64,000 bases of DNA from Vespula vulgaris (GCF_905475345.1 NC_066588.1:9760001-9824000); one strand, 5' to 3'; positions 1-13,205 are shown, counted from the stretch's first letter. The notes: generated by a model from the sequence alone, not told the origin. Numbers and translations: made by a program.

Positions 1-1290
1 TTCATGGATTATCATCGTCTTTTACTGTTCAATCGAATAAATCAACTGAATTTATCGAAAAGAAAATCCTCGTCAACGAGATAAATCCGAAAAGATTGTT
101 TCGAAATTAAGTCCTCGCTAGATCATCTTTCTTTCTTTTTTACGGAAGAAACCAATGATTAATGAAGAACCGATAATAGAATTTAAATTCTTTTGTGATA
201 AAAGAATAATTAAATTACTTACTTGTATAATACATTGTATAATAGCAATTAAATTGTATAATAACAACTTACTTGTATAAAGACATTGATCGTTGAAACA
301 ATCTTCGATCGCATAAATCGCATAAATCTTTATATCCATCTAACACCTTTCATTATTTTTTGTAGATGAAAGATACTGGATAATTCATTGGCATACTTTT
401 TACCTACATTAGATTTTACCCTTATTAGAATGTATATTTTTAATGTTAAAAATGTCGCAAAAAGAATTTTTAAATTATTTTAAGTAAAATCAACAAAATT
501 GAATGTTCCTCCGTAATAATTTCCATGGCATTCAACATATTGATCATTATTATCTATTAACAAAGAGAATAATTTAACTTAAAAGTGGAGAATTTATATT
601 AACTATATCTTTCGCAATTTGTGTCAAATCGATCGATCGAATTTATAAAAAAAAAATCCTCGCTTGCGAAACGAATCCGAAAAAATTTTCTCGAAGTTAA
701 TTCCTCATTAGATTCTTCTTCTTTCACTTTTCACGAAAAAAGTCAATGACTAACGAAGAATCGATAATAGAACTTATTTTCTTACGAGATAAAATATGTA
801 AGTGATTCATTTGTTTCTTACTTGTACAATTTGATCGTCGAAACAATTTTGCATAATCTTTATATTCATCTAATACCTTTCACAACTTTTTCTAGATAAA
901 AGATACTGGATAATTCATTAGTGTACTTTTTACCTACATTACATTTTTCCCATATTAGAAAGTCTACTTTTAACCTTAAAAATGTTACGAAAAGGATATT
1001 AAAATCTTAAAATCAATAAAATTGAATATCCATCTGTGATAATTCTCACGTCATTTAACATATTGATCATTGTTATCTATTAGTAATGAAAATAATTCGA
1101 TTTAAAAATAAAGAATATACGTTGACAACATTTTTCGTAATTCGTGTCGAATCGATCGATCGATCGATCCTCGCCAACGAGATGAATCCGAAAAGATTTT
1201 CTCGAGGTTTGTCCTCTCGTTAGATCCGCTTAGTCTCTTTCTCCTAGCAAGGAAAGCTAATGACTAACGAGGAACCGATGATAGAAGTCA
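1..1290. repeat. Diverged tandem triplication, unit about 0.5-0.6 kb
   Basis: Three related blocks follow one another. Each begins with ATCCTCG near 66, 655 and 1,167 and continues through a block containing AATCCGAAAA, then CAATGA(T/C)TAA and GAACCGAT(A/G)ATAGAA. Blocks 1 and 2 also share a second half: GATACTGGATAATTCATT, a TTTTTACCTACATTA stretch, and AACATATTGATCATT, ending at a GATCGATCGA run. The third block is truncated near 1,290. The copies differ at many sites, so the duplication is old. No open reading frame is conserved between copies. Confidence 0.8.
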
Positions 1291-1558
1291 AGGTAAAACG
1301 AGCGGATGAAGGTGCGAAAGCAATTAGCACACGCTTGTCATGCCTCTCGCGACTCGCCACGCTCGTGATCGCTACATTCCTGTCGCCGAGGCGCCTCCCT
1401 TGATTGGCACTCGATCTCCGACTATTTATTTCTCTTTAACCATTTCTCAAGGCGGTTCTCATCAAACGGGTCTCTTTTAAATCCGCTCACGTGAAGACAA
1501 TTCTCGAGTCAGTCGATCGAAAGTAACGACGTTATTCCTAGAATTTCGACTACTATTA

Positions 1559-1564
1559 CACACA

Positions 1565-1613
<49 letters not shown>
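1559..1613. repeat. Compound (CA)n(TC)n microsatellite
   Basis: About 8 CA units run directly into about 19 TC units. Confidence 0.95.
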
Positions 1614-1617
<4 letters not shown>

Positions 1618-1948
1618 GCGTGCGTACATTACGATAACGAAAATGGCCATGAAAGTGAAAAATCTGTCGTTTATTTTTAATTACATCGATCTGCAACATA
1701 GAAATAAAGCGACTTTTATGATCGACGATTCGAAACGGTGTATATCTCTTCCTCTTCTTTTTTTTTCTTCTTCTTTTCTTCTTTTACGTTTTTTCGTAAC
1801 GATGAAAAAATGAAAAAGAAAAGAAGGAAATCAATACGAACGACATCCGTCGATCGACGTCCAACATTTCTCGAATACGGAGGATCACCATTAAGCAAGT
1901 GCGTAGCTCGTAGCTGCATCCGGTAGTCCTATCACGACGAATGTAGTC

Positions 1949-2015
1949 GTGCATACACGCATACACGCATACACGCATACACGCATGCACGCACGCACGT
2001 ACGCACGTACGTACG
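1949..2015. repeat. (ATACACGC)n / ACGC-rich minisatellite
   Basis: Four near-identical 8-bp ATACACGC units grade into CACG and TACG tetranucleotides. Confidence 0.9.
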
Positions 2016-3068
2016 ATCACGCTCCACAGCCACATCACTGTTGAATATATCCTCTATCGTTGTTATGTATATGCGCGATGTTGCGAGTAAAACGTTCGCA
2101 CCGAACTAGGAGCAGTAGCAAGCAGCCCAATGGCTTTCGCATCAATCAAGACTTTCTCGAACGCGGGTAATGGACGATTCATGTCTGCCGTTTCTTCTGT
2201 CTCCGACTACTATCGACCAGGATTATCGATATACGGCCTCCTACGCGTAGAATCAAGTAATTAACCCTCTCTTTGCACTGTTTACCTACTATTACTCCGT
2301 AGGAGTTATCGATAGATAAAAGTAAAAAAAGAAAGAAAAAAGAGACAAGAAAAAAGGAAAAGAAAGGAGAGAAAAATAAAATAAAAGAAACCAAAACAAA
2401 TAAAGGATATTTATTAATCGAATCAATTTGGAGCGGAGTAAATTATTTTTCTTTTTGTTTCTTTTTTCTAAACATTACAAATTATTTTCAAAATATCGTC
2501 AAAGCCATGGCAAAAAGCGTGAATTCGACGATCGTATCGCGATGACGTACGCAAGCTGGGTTCTACTACTCTTGATCGCAATATAAAGAGAGCCACGTCA
2601 TGCTTTCTATATCGAAGGAAAGATAAGCTTAAGAAGTGACGACGAAGAATCGAGCGCGAAAATAAAGAAAGAAAAATAGAGAAAGAGAAAGAGAGAGGGA
2701 GAGAGAGTACTGTACAATTTTTCCTTCTTCTTGTTGGCTCGCATAGCATCGAACTTAGTCACGTGGCACGTTGTGACGCATAGTTCAAAAGAACAGAATC
2801 TATCTCTCTTGGATATATAAAGAGTTATAATCGTCTCCATCGATGATTCCTCCTTCCCAATTTCGATAGTACGATATTCAGAATCAATGGATTTCTCTTG
2901 TCTCATAGTTTTCTTTTCCAGCTTCGTGAATCGCCATTTAATGGACGTTAAGTCTTTTGAATGACGTCATTAATCATCGCGATCGTCATCGTCATCGCGA
3001 GAGGGCGGACAGGTTTTACAAGGTGTTCCAAGTTAAGGTGTGCCTCTTCGGTGATGGGAGAAAAGGAA

Positions 3069-3074
<6 letters not shown>

Positions 3075-3119
<45 letters not shown>
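3075..3119. repeat. (GA)n microsatellite
   Basis: Uninterrupted GA dinucleotides for about 44 bp. Confidence 0.95.
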
Positions 3120-3123
<4 letters not shown>

Positions 3124-3575
3124 ACCGATCTGGATAATTGAATCGGACGATCAGGGTACCCTGCAGAGCAAAGTACGTCCCTGCTCGTGCACCTGGCCGT
3201 TATTTTCTTAGTCCTTATATACAAAGTATAAATGTGCATGCGCGTGCATGCGTGCGTGCGTACGTACAAGTGTGTATGTATTGCGTGCGTACAATCTCTG
3301 AAAAAAAATCTTCACGATCTAGATAACGGTTCTCGATGAAATCATTCGATTATCGGCCGTAGGAATTAAATTAAAATCAATATTACGTCGTTATCGATCG
3401 TGAAGGTACTCCGAATGACGCCATATTAATTAACGATATCGATAAATTCGTCGATATAATTATATGAATGATTTTCAATAGAGACTGTACCTACGTAACG
3501 CACGCATAAAGTGGTTAAAGAGTGCGTATATAAACGCTAAAGAGGCGAACACCCGCGATGATCTTTTCTATGGAT

Positions 3576-3612
3576 AGGATCGGATCGGATCGGATCGGGT
3601 CGGATCGGATCC
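3576..3612. repeat. (ATCGG)n pentanucleotide repeat
   Basis: About seven GGATC units with a single GGGTC variant. Confidence 0.9.
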
Positions 3613-3775
3613 GATCTCATTAATTGAGAAATTAATCGTCGATAATTGTTCCCCGTGCTCGTGCCACCCGCCGTGTTAGGAAGATAGGTATATGTACACA
3701 TACGTACTTACAAGAGGATGATGCTACGTTTACACTAGGACGTCCAGCGTAATTAGAACTCGAATGATATGATAT

Positions 3776-3845
3776 GATTCGATTCGATTCGATTCGATTC
3801 GATTCGATTCGATTCGATTCGACTCGACTCGACTCGATTCGATTG
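3776..3845. repeat. (GATTC)n pentanucleotide repeat
   Basis: About 14 units. Most read GATTC, but four consecutive units near the right end read GACTC. Read in frame it gives repeated SNRIE peptides on the minus strand, which is a translation artefact of the repeat. Confidence 0.95.
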
Positions 3846-4212
3846 ACTTTTAAAGTGAACGCTTTCACCGTAGAAGGTAAACGTTTTTTACGATCGTAAG
3901 AAAATAAAAGAGAGTTTAAAATAGGCTCGTGCGTGTAGTAACGATAGGGAAGGTCACAAAGCCATAAAACAATTGGCGTAACTTCGGTCCACGACTTCCG
4001 ATACTGCGATAAACTGCTCGAGTGGGTGGTAAGGGTAGTAGTGTGGTGGTGGTGATGTTGGGTCCTACCCCTTCTCGATATTTACGGGTTGCAGTCGCCC
4101 ATTTCACCACTCTTATCGCCTCCGTTAGAATAGGTGCACCTAGCTGCATCGTACTACACGACTACCACCACCACCACTCACCCCCTCTTACTTTCGATCC
4201 CTTCTCTTTGTA

Positions 4213-4255
<43 letters not shown>

Positions 4256-4256
4256 T
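4213..4256. repeat. (CTTT)n microsatellite
   Basis: About eleven CTTT units. Confidence 0.95.
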
Positions 4257-4925
4257 ATTCTTATTTGTACGTAGCTATTCAACGTTATCGTTCTCTGCTA
4301 CACTATACTCTCACTCTTTCTTTTTTCTTTCTTTCTTCTTTTTCTTTCTTACCTCGCGCATGTTCTCCGTTTAATAATAAATAATAGATGATAATAATAA
4401 CGTTTATCAACGATTTAACGGTTTATTTATCGAAATCATGACGACGACGAACTTACGACAGTATCGATCGTCTTTATATCGTTTTCTTTTATTTTATATT
4501 GTCCTTTTGTAGGGATAGAGAAGGAAATCGTTCATTTATCGTATATAGGAGAAATAAACAAACCGAAGAAATATGTACGTATGTATAGGTATAAAAGTAG
4601 ATCCACAGAAACGCTGCGCCTCTACCATCGCCGCGATCCGATAAATTTGCCCTTTCTCCACCGTCCTCCTCTCGCATAGTCGTTATCGTGGCAGCAATGC
4701 TTTTCCAGACACCGGAGAAATAGTTCTCTAGATAGTGCGGAAAAGCGTACCTTTTTCCACCGTCCTGCACACTCCCTCACCCTCGGCCCTTTTCTCTCTC
4801 CCTCCTTTTCTCTGCCCCCCCCCCCCTCTCAGCCAATCTTTCTTTTTCTCTTTCGTATCAACGATTTCGCGTTGGTTACACGAATTCCCGCCTCTAATCA
4901 CGATAATCGTCGAACAAGTAAGTAT

Positions 4926-5545
4926 AATTTATTAACGAGCGATGTAAAAAGATAACTTTATTATTCTTACATAAAAAAAAAATGGAATTTTAACAATAAG
5001 ATTAATAGGTATAAAAACGTTTCATTGTTGTTTTCCGATATTTATACCTACATGCTTCGTTTCGTCATATTGCAAGTGAGAATGATTTATTAATGAGCAA
5101 TATAAAAAGATAGCGCTATCGTTCTTACTTAAAAACAAAAAATCATGAAATTCTAATAATAAGGTTAACACCAAACGTTTCGTAGTTGCTTTTCGATAAA
5201 CCTACCTACTTGCTTCGTTTTAAACATTTCATCATATTGCAACGCGGATGATTTATTAACGAATGATATAAAAAGATAATTATTATTCTTATTCAAAACA
5301 AAAAAATCACGATATTCCAACAATAAGATTAATGCGGAACGCTCTATAGTTGCTTTCCGATATTTCTACCTATTTGCTTCGTTTCAAGCGTAACGAGCGA
5401 TATAAGCAGATAACTTTATTATTCTTGCTTGAAATAAAAACAAAATCACGAAATTCTAACAATAAGATTAATACCGAACGTTCTATAGTTTCATTTCGAT
5501 ATTTCTACCTACTTGCTTCGTTTTAAGCGTTTCATCGAATTGCGA
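4926..5545. repeat. Tandem array of a roughly 160-bp unit, four copies
   Basis: Copies start near 4,927, 5,085, 5,251 and 5,391 (periods of about 158, 166 and 140). Each contains in order TTTATTAACGA-like, AAAAGATAA, TTATTCTTA, AATTCTAACAATAAG-like, CGATATTTCTACCTA-like and TGCTTCGTTT words. The fourth copy has lost its start. A and T predominate and no reading frame is kept, so it is a short satellite-like array rather than a gene. Confidence 0.85.
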
Positions 5546-7870
5546 ATGCGAATCTCACGGCATTGACACTCGTCGTAGACTTCATCGTCGTTGGTGGTTC
5601 GCATGAAACGCGGAGATAAACAGCCGTCAGAGCTCCGCGAGAAAAGGGGATAGAAGAGAGGGATGTACGTACGTACGTACGTACAGAGATGGTGAAAATA
5701 GAGAACGGTTTTGCGGAACAATAGGAACGACAGTGCGGCTTCCACTTTTGCGCTTAACGCGGATAAAAGCGACAAAGCTGCTGCTATAAAGCCAATTGAA
5801 AAACGAAGCGTCATCGCGTACGTGAGAGAAAGAGAGAGAGAGCGATATTCATAGCACGAATCAAGTTGTTGCTTCTCCTGTCCTTCCTTTTATAGAAATC
5901 GACCGCTGGTTTTACCATTGTTCGCGGAGATAACTTTTACCAAAAATTTTTACCGATTTAACCTATTCGATCGTTACGTTCAAGTTCTCTTTTTTTTTTT
6001 TAACATCTAATTAAACCATATAATTCAACTTTTAAGTAAACGAAAGAATAAGAAAAAAGATTCAAGATTCGTTGTCCTTAAAAATAATGATTGAATAAGT
6101 TAACATAAAAAAGAGCATCTACAAGTACGGTATACGTATTTTTGTAAATCGTGATATGTACATTGAGAAACGGATACCGAGAGTACAACTGGAATAAGAG
6201 AGGAATACACAGAATGAGAACGAGAGGAGAGGGAAAGAGAAAGTTGGAATATGCAGAGACTGGACAAAAACTAAAACAGCAGAGTGGCGTGATAAGGTGC
6301 GCTCGGTGCACCCCCAAATCCGGCCCTATCAAACTCTAACTCACTACCCCCCTAGGCCGTGTATCGCATCCAGGGTCGGCTGTTTCGAATTCATAGTCGC
6401 GAGTGTAAGTACTAGCGTTCCCAGCTGCTATTTATCTTCTTTACTCCGACTATTAATTTTAATGCGATGGAAGACATACCGCTACGTAATTTACTTTTGA
6501 AAAATACGCCATATCGAGTATCTAATAATTAATGAAAGTAATACGATTCGAATTTTGTCTTTTACATTAATGTAAAAAAAGCAAGAAAATTTTATTGAAA
6601 CGTTTAAACGTTCTTAAACGTCTACTTAAAATTGATAAAAAAACATTCGTCGGTTGCATAACCGTTTAAATAGCTATATTACTTACAACAATTTTGAAGG
6701 GGGTTCATTGCAAACACAGATAAGATAATACTCGTGTCGAGAAGAAGAGCGAATTCGAAAGCTCACGAGCTATATGCGTCCCTGGCTACGGTATAATCAC
6801 GCTTGGATAGCGCAAGTTTTTTCAACGTGGAACGGTACTACTTTTGAGGCCTTTATCTGATTACCTCGTACCCCTCATCATTACAAATACAGTAAAGTAC
6901 CCTCTCGTGATAACGTTTCTCTTTCCCTAACCCGACTCGATCCAAACCCTCACCCCCTCGTCGCACGCTCGTTTCCTTCGTTAAGCCGCTTTGGCATCGA
7001 ACCAATTAATGCTTACGACCGAACGAAGCGCTTATAGAGTAACAACATCCTGTCGATTGCAACGGAACACGATCGGTGCCGTGTCGGAGGTTCACGTTCA
7101 ACACGATTCCAGTTTGAATATCGAGATTCGTTCGAGTTATCTTTTCTTTCTCTCTTTTCTTTTTTAAATACATGAACGGAGGATTTCACAGAGAAAGAGA
7201 TAGATAGATAGAAAAGAGAAACATCATCAATCTCGAAGGAAACAGTTCACAAAACGTTATTGCGATCGATATATCATCATCTACCTAGAAAACTTTTCCC
7301 AATCTGGTAGGATACGCAAGGATACGAAGGACCAAAGTAAGTACTATACCCCGAGAGAGCGAGAGGCAAGCCCGCGTACGTGCTCTGTGTGTCTGATTTC
7401 ATAATTTCCGTAGGCGGGACGTGCACGATTAAAAGATGAAGAGGAAAGAGAAGAGAGGGGGAGAGAGAGAGAGAGAGAGAGAGGGAGGGAGAGAGAAAAG
7501 GAAGATGGATTTAATGGGGAACGATGAAGAGAAGAAACGAGAGAAAAGATGGATGAACTTTCTGAAGTATCGCCAAGAATTCTAACTCTCTCTCATGATC
7601 CGATATTTCTGAAAAGAAATTTACATCGATATACAGGCTGGAACAAAAATAATCAACCATCCGATTGATAATGTATCGATGAATAATAAATAACTGTCGT
7701 TTCGTTCAAACAAACTTTATTTATACTTGTAACGAGACATTTATTTCATGATTCCTATCTAATATTTTCTATTAAAAACTCCTCGGGACTTTGTAAAATT
7801 CGATTATTAACAAAATCCAAAGGTATATACTATCGTCGGCCTTTAAGGGGCAATAAATAAAATCTACTCG
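5546..7870. other. Non-coding, no gene recognised
   Basis: Mixed unique sequence with a (GTAC)n run near 5,664-5,684, a T-run at about 5,990-6,000 and a (GA)n tract at 7,457-7,492. An isolated motif TACAGGCTGGAACAAAAATA near 7,635 resembles the ends of Tc1/mariner elements, but I found no partner terminus. Confidence 0.4.
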
Positions 7871-8008
7871 ATGTTAAATATCCCGGAAACGATTTACATT
7901 GAATCCATATAAACAAATACAATCATAAAAGAATGCGTGTTTCGTGATGTGTAAAGAGAGGCATCGGATACTATAACTCTCGACAAAGGAGACGTAGATA
8001 GTAGAAGG

Positions 8009-8010
8009 CG

Positions 8011-8053
<43 letters not shown>
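8009..8053. repeat. (GA)n microsatellite
   Basis: About 22 GA units, followed by degenerate GAAA and a (GGGA)n run to about 8,122. Confidence 0.95.
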
Positions 8054-8057
<4 letters not shown>

Positions 8058-8523
8058 AAAAGAGAAAGAGAGAAAGGAAGAGAAGGAAAAGAGGAAGAAT
8101 GGGAGGGAGGGAGGGAGGGAGATAGTAGGAAAAGCAAGGATGCGGATAAAGGCTGGATGCTTTTAGAGGCGCTTAAGTAATATAAATGCGAGTTAAGAGG
8201 CGCCGTGCGACGAGCGTAGGTAACGGATGACCGCTGTATCTCATTGTTTTCATTTCCTTCGGCATGCCGGCTGACTGTAAGACGCGGAAATGAAGTGCGC
8301 ACCGGCTTTACCATCTGGCAGGGTGGCTGGCTAGATGGAAAAGGAGGTGTGGGATGCTGCAAAGGATGGAAGAGAAAGAGAGAAAGAGAGAGAGAGAGGG
8401 AGAGGGAGAGAGTAAGTGAGTGAGTGAGCAAATAAGAGAGAGAGAGAGAGGAAAGGTTGGTGTAAGGGGGCGGACACCGTTCATCCCCTTTTGCATCCTG
8501 CATGACAACGAAGCTCTCGTTCT

Positions 8524-8526
<3 letters not shown>

Positions 8527-8573
<47 letters not shown>
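8527..8573. repeat. (CT)n microsatellite
   Basis: CT dinucleotides with one TTT interruption. Confidence 0.95.
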
Positions 8574-8789
8574 CACCATTCCACAGCAGCTTCTATAAGT
8601 GTCCGGACACGTTGCTCGCGCGTTTATAATGCGGACATGTTCACGCACGCGTGCTCGACGTCTCTCCGCACCTCGCTTGGCCCGGTACGTCGCGATAAAT
8701 GGCTTCCAGGGTGCTCTAACGCTCTTTTTTATTATCGTTTCATCGTTGGTTACTCTCTCTCACTCTCACTCTCACTCACCCATTGTCTC

Positions 8790-8820
<31 letters not shown>

Positions 8821-9215
8821 CGCGCGCGCGGTTGGCTTAATCCAGAAATTAAATTCATGCTTCTTACGCATTCAACGAAATTGCACAAATATACTTATGT
8901 ATGGGATATGCTTAAAAAAAAAGACTGACGAATCTATTGTTCTATTTTATTCGATCTATTTTATTTTTTCTCTTTTCTCTTTCTTTTTTTTTTGTTCGTA
9001 ATAATTCTAGTGACAAGAAACGAAATCTTTCTTCGATTTTATTCGATATTTGATCTCATTCGAGATGATTAAGGACAGTAATGTATGTAGACCATTCGTA
9101 TTTCGAGATATATTTTTCGATAGTTGTAATGTTGTTTAAGTGTAACGTAAGAAGAAAGGATCGCGCGGAAGGACTGACCTGTGAAACTGGCCATTGACCC
9201 CCTCCCCACCCCTTT

Positions 9216-9247
9216 TCTTCTTCTCCTCCTCCTCCTCCTCCTCCTCC
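9216..9247. repeat. (CTC)n trinucleotide repeat
   Basis: About nine CTC/TCC units. Confidence 0.9.
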
Positions 9248-9328
9248 CTTAAGCTTTTCCAGCTAACACGTTTCGCCTTATCCCGATCGTCGATCGCCGT
9301 ACGAGCGTACACGGATAAGAACGTAGAC

Positions 9329-9329
<1 letters not shown>

Positions 9330-9379
<50 letters not shown>

Positions 9380-9507
9380 AAGAAAGAAAGAAAGAAAGAA
9401 AGAAAGGAAGAAAGAGAAAGAGAAAGAAAAAGACAGAGATAGACAGAAAGAGCAAGAAAGAGAGAGAGAGAAAGAGAGAGAGTAAGAGAAAGAGAAAAAG
9501 AGAGAAC
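9330..9507. repeat. Long polypurine tract, (GA)n then (GAAA)n
   Basis: About 47 bp of GA, 30 bp of GAAA and 100 bp of degenerate purine sequence with only a few interruptions. Confidence 0.95.
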
Positions 9508-9778
9508 CCTCGCTGGCACGTGACGGCGATGCAAACGACTTATTATAGCCGACTCTTGAGGTGATAATATTATAACATTCAGGTCGACGGAGTGTCGGGC
9601 GTGGCACTCGTTGACGACGTTCTCTCGCGATGTTAACTCGCGAAGAGTTACCAAGTTACTCGAGGGAGAGGAGAGAGAGAGATCCTTTTCTCTCTAAAGA
9701 AGATACTAGAAAAATGATGCCATCGACACGGACAAAATCATTTTCTCTGGAACGATTGGTAGAGTTCTTGGTTCAGTC

Positions 9779-9824
9779 TTTCTCTCTCTATTTATCTATC
9801 TCTCTTTCTCTCTCTCTTCCTCCC

Positions 9825-9875
<51 letters not shown>

Positions 9876-9915
9876 TTCTATCTATCTATCTATCTCTCTC
9901 TGTCTGTCTCTCTCT
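9779..9915. repeat. Long polypyrimidine tract, (TC)n with (TATC)n
   Basis: Predominantly TC dinucleotides with TATC and TGTC interruptions. It is the strand-inverse of the purine tract about 270 bp upstream. Confidence 0.95.
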
Positions 9916-9990
9916 TGAAAGATCAGACCTGGTATTTCGCCTCGTATACGTCGATAAAATCAGCCCCTGCTAACGAAGTCACCCGGTATA

Positions 9991-12900
9991 CCTGTACGTA
10001 GAACGAGCATGTCCAATCAGCGCCGATCTCTTGTGTATCTGTCCGGTGGACTCACCTAACGACGCTGTCAGATGTGAATCTCCAATGTGCAGAGTACTCC
10101 CCCTTCGCCCAAGTCCCTTCAACCCTCCCCCCACTCCACCTCAATACACCCCAACCCCCGACTAAGTCGCCTCTGTTTTTGCTTCATTACTTGCGTAGAT
10201 TTTATTATTAATTATTCATGTATCCCCGCGATAAAGTAAAAGAAAAAGACAGAGATAAAGACTGCTTACTTGGTTGACTATCGAACTGCTACTAAAAGGG
10301 AACAAACATCGTTTCGAGACCAATAAAAGTCCAAACGGAAATGTAAACTTTGCAAATACATATCCACCTTAAGGTTTGAACGAATGTGAAATTTATTTAA
10401 GTATATATAGGCGTATATGTCCACCCACACACACAGAGGGAGACAGATAGAGAGACAGACAGACGGACAGACTAGTATACTATATATAGCTAAGTTTTAA
10501 TCGCTTTTCTAGCTCGTCCAGGCTCGTAAAAGCGTGTTTATCGCAGTTTCTCACGAATCATTGGATTGCCGCTGCTGCACCCTTTGCACGATGAAAAGAT
10601 AGATTCTTATTCGACGGTTACGTGTAAACACACTCGATTTCTCTCCATTTACGTATATCCCCAAGACCAACTACGTAGAAGCGATAATTGCGAGATTCGT
10701 AAGTGTCGAAGCTATGCGAAAGTAGCTTACCATAAAGAATTTCCACATTGCTTGCCATTCGCCAAATAAGAGACGAGCTTGCTAACATAATTTGTTGCTA
10801 ACAACTCCATCTAAGTCCTTTTTTCTTCTTTTTTCATTCGTAAGTTTCATCCGCGATGAAAATAATGTTCACTCATTAATAATGAGATTGGACGGATTTG
10901 TTTGTTGAAAACACGTCGATGTTTTATCAAATGAATTTAATGAATTTTAGAGAGTGGTATATGAAATAAGAGAAGTGTGTGTAAGAGAGAGAGAGAAAGA
11001 GACAGATGATGATTACTATAAAAAAGATGATAAGATTTTATCAAAGTGTTAAAAAGAAAGAAAAATAAATAAAATAATGTATCACATCTATCAATCATAC
11101 CTATAATTTATCTGACTTGTACCCGATGAACGCGAAATAGGAATTATTAATGTTTCTTATTTGAAAAAATGAAATAATACTTAAGTAAATATGAAGATAC
11201 CTATATGAGAATGTTATTTGAAATTTACACGGCTTTATAGACGATTAAAAAGAAGGAAGAAGAAGATGAGAAGGGGGAGAGAATGGATCGGAGTGTGAAT
11301 TAACACCTCCAACGCGGCATCAGATAGCAGGAAGGGATCCTCCTAGCCCTGGAGGAGAGAGAAACACGTTGGTAGTGGCGCTCTTCCCCCTTCTCTCATT
11401 CTCTTATATACTCTTTCTCTATCTCTCCTTCGTTCCTTTGAAAGGGTGGGGCAAAGTCGATGGTGGAAGAAAATGTTGAGTAGTGGGGAGAGCTTATAAT
11501 TGGCGGCGTGCGTATGCAAACGCTTCAGGGCTCGTGGATAGGTCGACTAACGAGAGGGTGGTCAAGAGAAAGAGAAAGAGAAAAAGAGAGAGAGAGAGAG
11601 AGAATGAGAGAGAAATAGAGAAAAAAGAAAAGGCGACGAAGAGATTTCTTACTCTGGGATTCTCTTACGCACGTGCCTTCCGCTTCGAGCGTGCCTTCTC
11701 CAGTCGAGTCCATTTATTAAATCCTTCCTCATTCAATGATGTCTTCGTACAACGTATGATTTACTTTCAACCATAAGAACATATCATTCGAATAAGTTTA
11801 TTTTTATATTATCAGCAACAACTACTAAAAAAAATTAGCTTTGTTACTTGTTTGTACCGATTGATAGGAAATATTTCTTTTTTCAAATGTGACATTGAAC
11901 ACGCTGACGACGACACTCTGATTTATATTTTATCGCATTGTACGGGCTTGTTGTAAAGATCACCGCTGTTTGAATTGTTGAAAAAAGAAAAAGAAAAAAA
12001 CTAGGAAAAAAGAAATATATAAAAAAGAATTAATCTACCTACTCTTTGTTTTATTATAGTTTCTATCATTCTTTAAATAATCAAACAATAAAATTAGTTG
12101 TCAACCGTTGGAAGACATTTTATTAGTTAAGTACATAAGTAAGTACCTTCTTTTCATACATTGGCAGGTGTGTGTAATCGGCCAAAGTTAAATTTGATAT
12201 AGAAAACTAATGTTTTCTATTTAAATGATTAATACTAAGTATACATATATTCATTTCAACGTTCGAACGATTCGAATTAAATAAAAAGTCTAAATATACC
12301 CTAAATATACCTATGATACCTATATCATATCATGCGTCGCCTAATTGCTGCTGCTTTTTTCTTTTTTTTTCTTTCTTTCTTTTTTTTTTTTTTTTTTTTT
12401 TTTTTTGATAAGAAAAATGCGATAAAAAAACGAATCCACTGTCTTTTATCGTACATGTTGCTCGATTGGTCCGAGATTAGAACAAAACTTGACCAATCGT
12501 GACTTTACAACACGATAGAGAGGCGTATACCATTTCGATTAGATAACATCTGACCAAGCAGAAAGGAAATTCGAAAAGAGAACTATTGATATCGTAGTTA
12601 CAAGATGAACTTTCATAATTGACCATATGCCCAAACAGATCAACAGGAATTTAAGGATAATATAAACGAAAATAATAATTATTAAATAAATCCTGATACT
12701 TTTGAAGCTGACGAAAAAATAAAAAAAAATGGAAAAGAAGAAAAAGAAAAGAAGAAAGAAATGGAAGAAAAAGAGGAGAAAAAATAAAGAGAAAAAAAGA
12801 AAGAAAGAAAGAAAGAAAGAAAGAAAATTAAGCAGAGAAATCGTTTTCGAGCGTTTTAACGCAGTGAGTTCTTATCGTACGACAGTATCGGTAAGCGAAG

Positions 12901-13140
12901 CGCGAGCGGAAACAGAAACGAGAAACTAGAAAGTCTTTGTCCCGGGACGAGCGTGTGATAGCGTACGACGATGACGTTGTAGGTGGTTATAGGTAACCAG
13001 CCGGTGCTGGTAGCTGAAAATCCAATGGTACACCGTATGTGTGGGTCGAAAAGGGGGAGGAAGACCCAGGGAATAGGTAGGTACCCTTGATAAGGAGACA
13101 TTAGCGACCCGTATGCGATACCGCTCGCGAGCTCTCTGAT
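9991..13140. other. Non-coding, no gene recognised
   Basis: AT-rich unique sequence with short GA tracts, a C-rich segment near 10,095-10,165 and a 50-bp T-run. A basic frame at 12,729-12,929 is made almost entirely of AAG/GAA codons and is not a credible protein. Confidence 0.4.
12354..12406. repeat. Poly-T tract
   Basis: T homopolymer with a few C interruptions, about 50 bp. Confidence 0.95.
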
Positions 13141-13156
13141 AAGCCGACACACGAGC

Positions 13157-13157
13157 A

Positions 13158-13205
<48 letters not shown>
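13157..13205. repeat. (ACG)n trinucleotide repeat
   Basis: Sixteen near-perfect ACG units. On the minus strand different frames give poly-Ser or poly-Arg, but no flanking sequence supports an exon. Confidence 0.95.

Larger units (their letters stand above)
1291..3070. other. Non-coding stretch with one GC-balanced island
   Basis: Positions 1,300-1,510 form a non-repetitive, GC-balanced island that includes CAATTAGCACACG, TTGATTGGCAC and TCACGTGA-like words. It could be a regulatory element, but nothing decides this. The rest is low-complexity AT or GA sequence plus an ACGC-rich microsatellite. No gene seen. Confidence 0.4.
7871..9990. other. Microsatellite-dense stretch
   Basis: More than half of this interval is purine/pyrimidine-asymmetric simple sequence: (GA)n, (TC)n, (GGGA)n, (CTC)n and (GAAA)n. 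Between the tracts, 8,130-8,340 and 8,580-8,740 are unique and GC-balanced. Long apparent ORFs on both strands are produced by the dinucleotide repeats. Confidence 0.5.

Noticed and set aside
7874..10001. Several long frames (up to 236 codons) rich in Ser-Leu or Arg-Glu repeats on both strands
   Set aside because: They are translations of (TC)n and (GA)n dinucleotide tracts, which lack stops in most frames; no splice context or non-repeat domain supports them.
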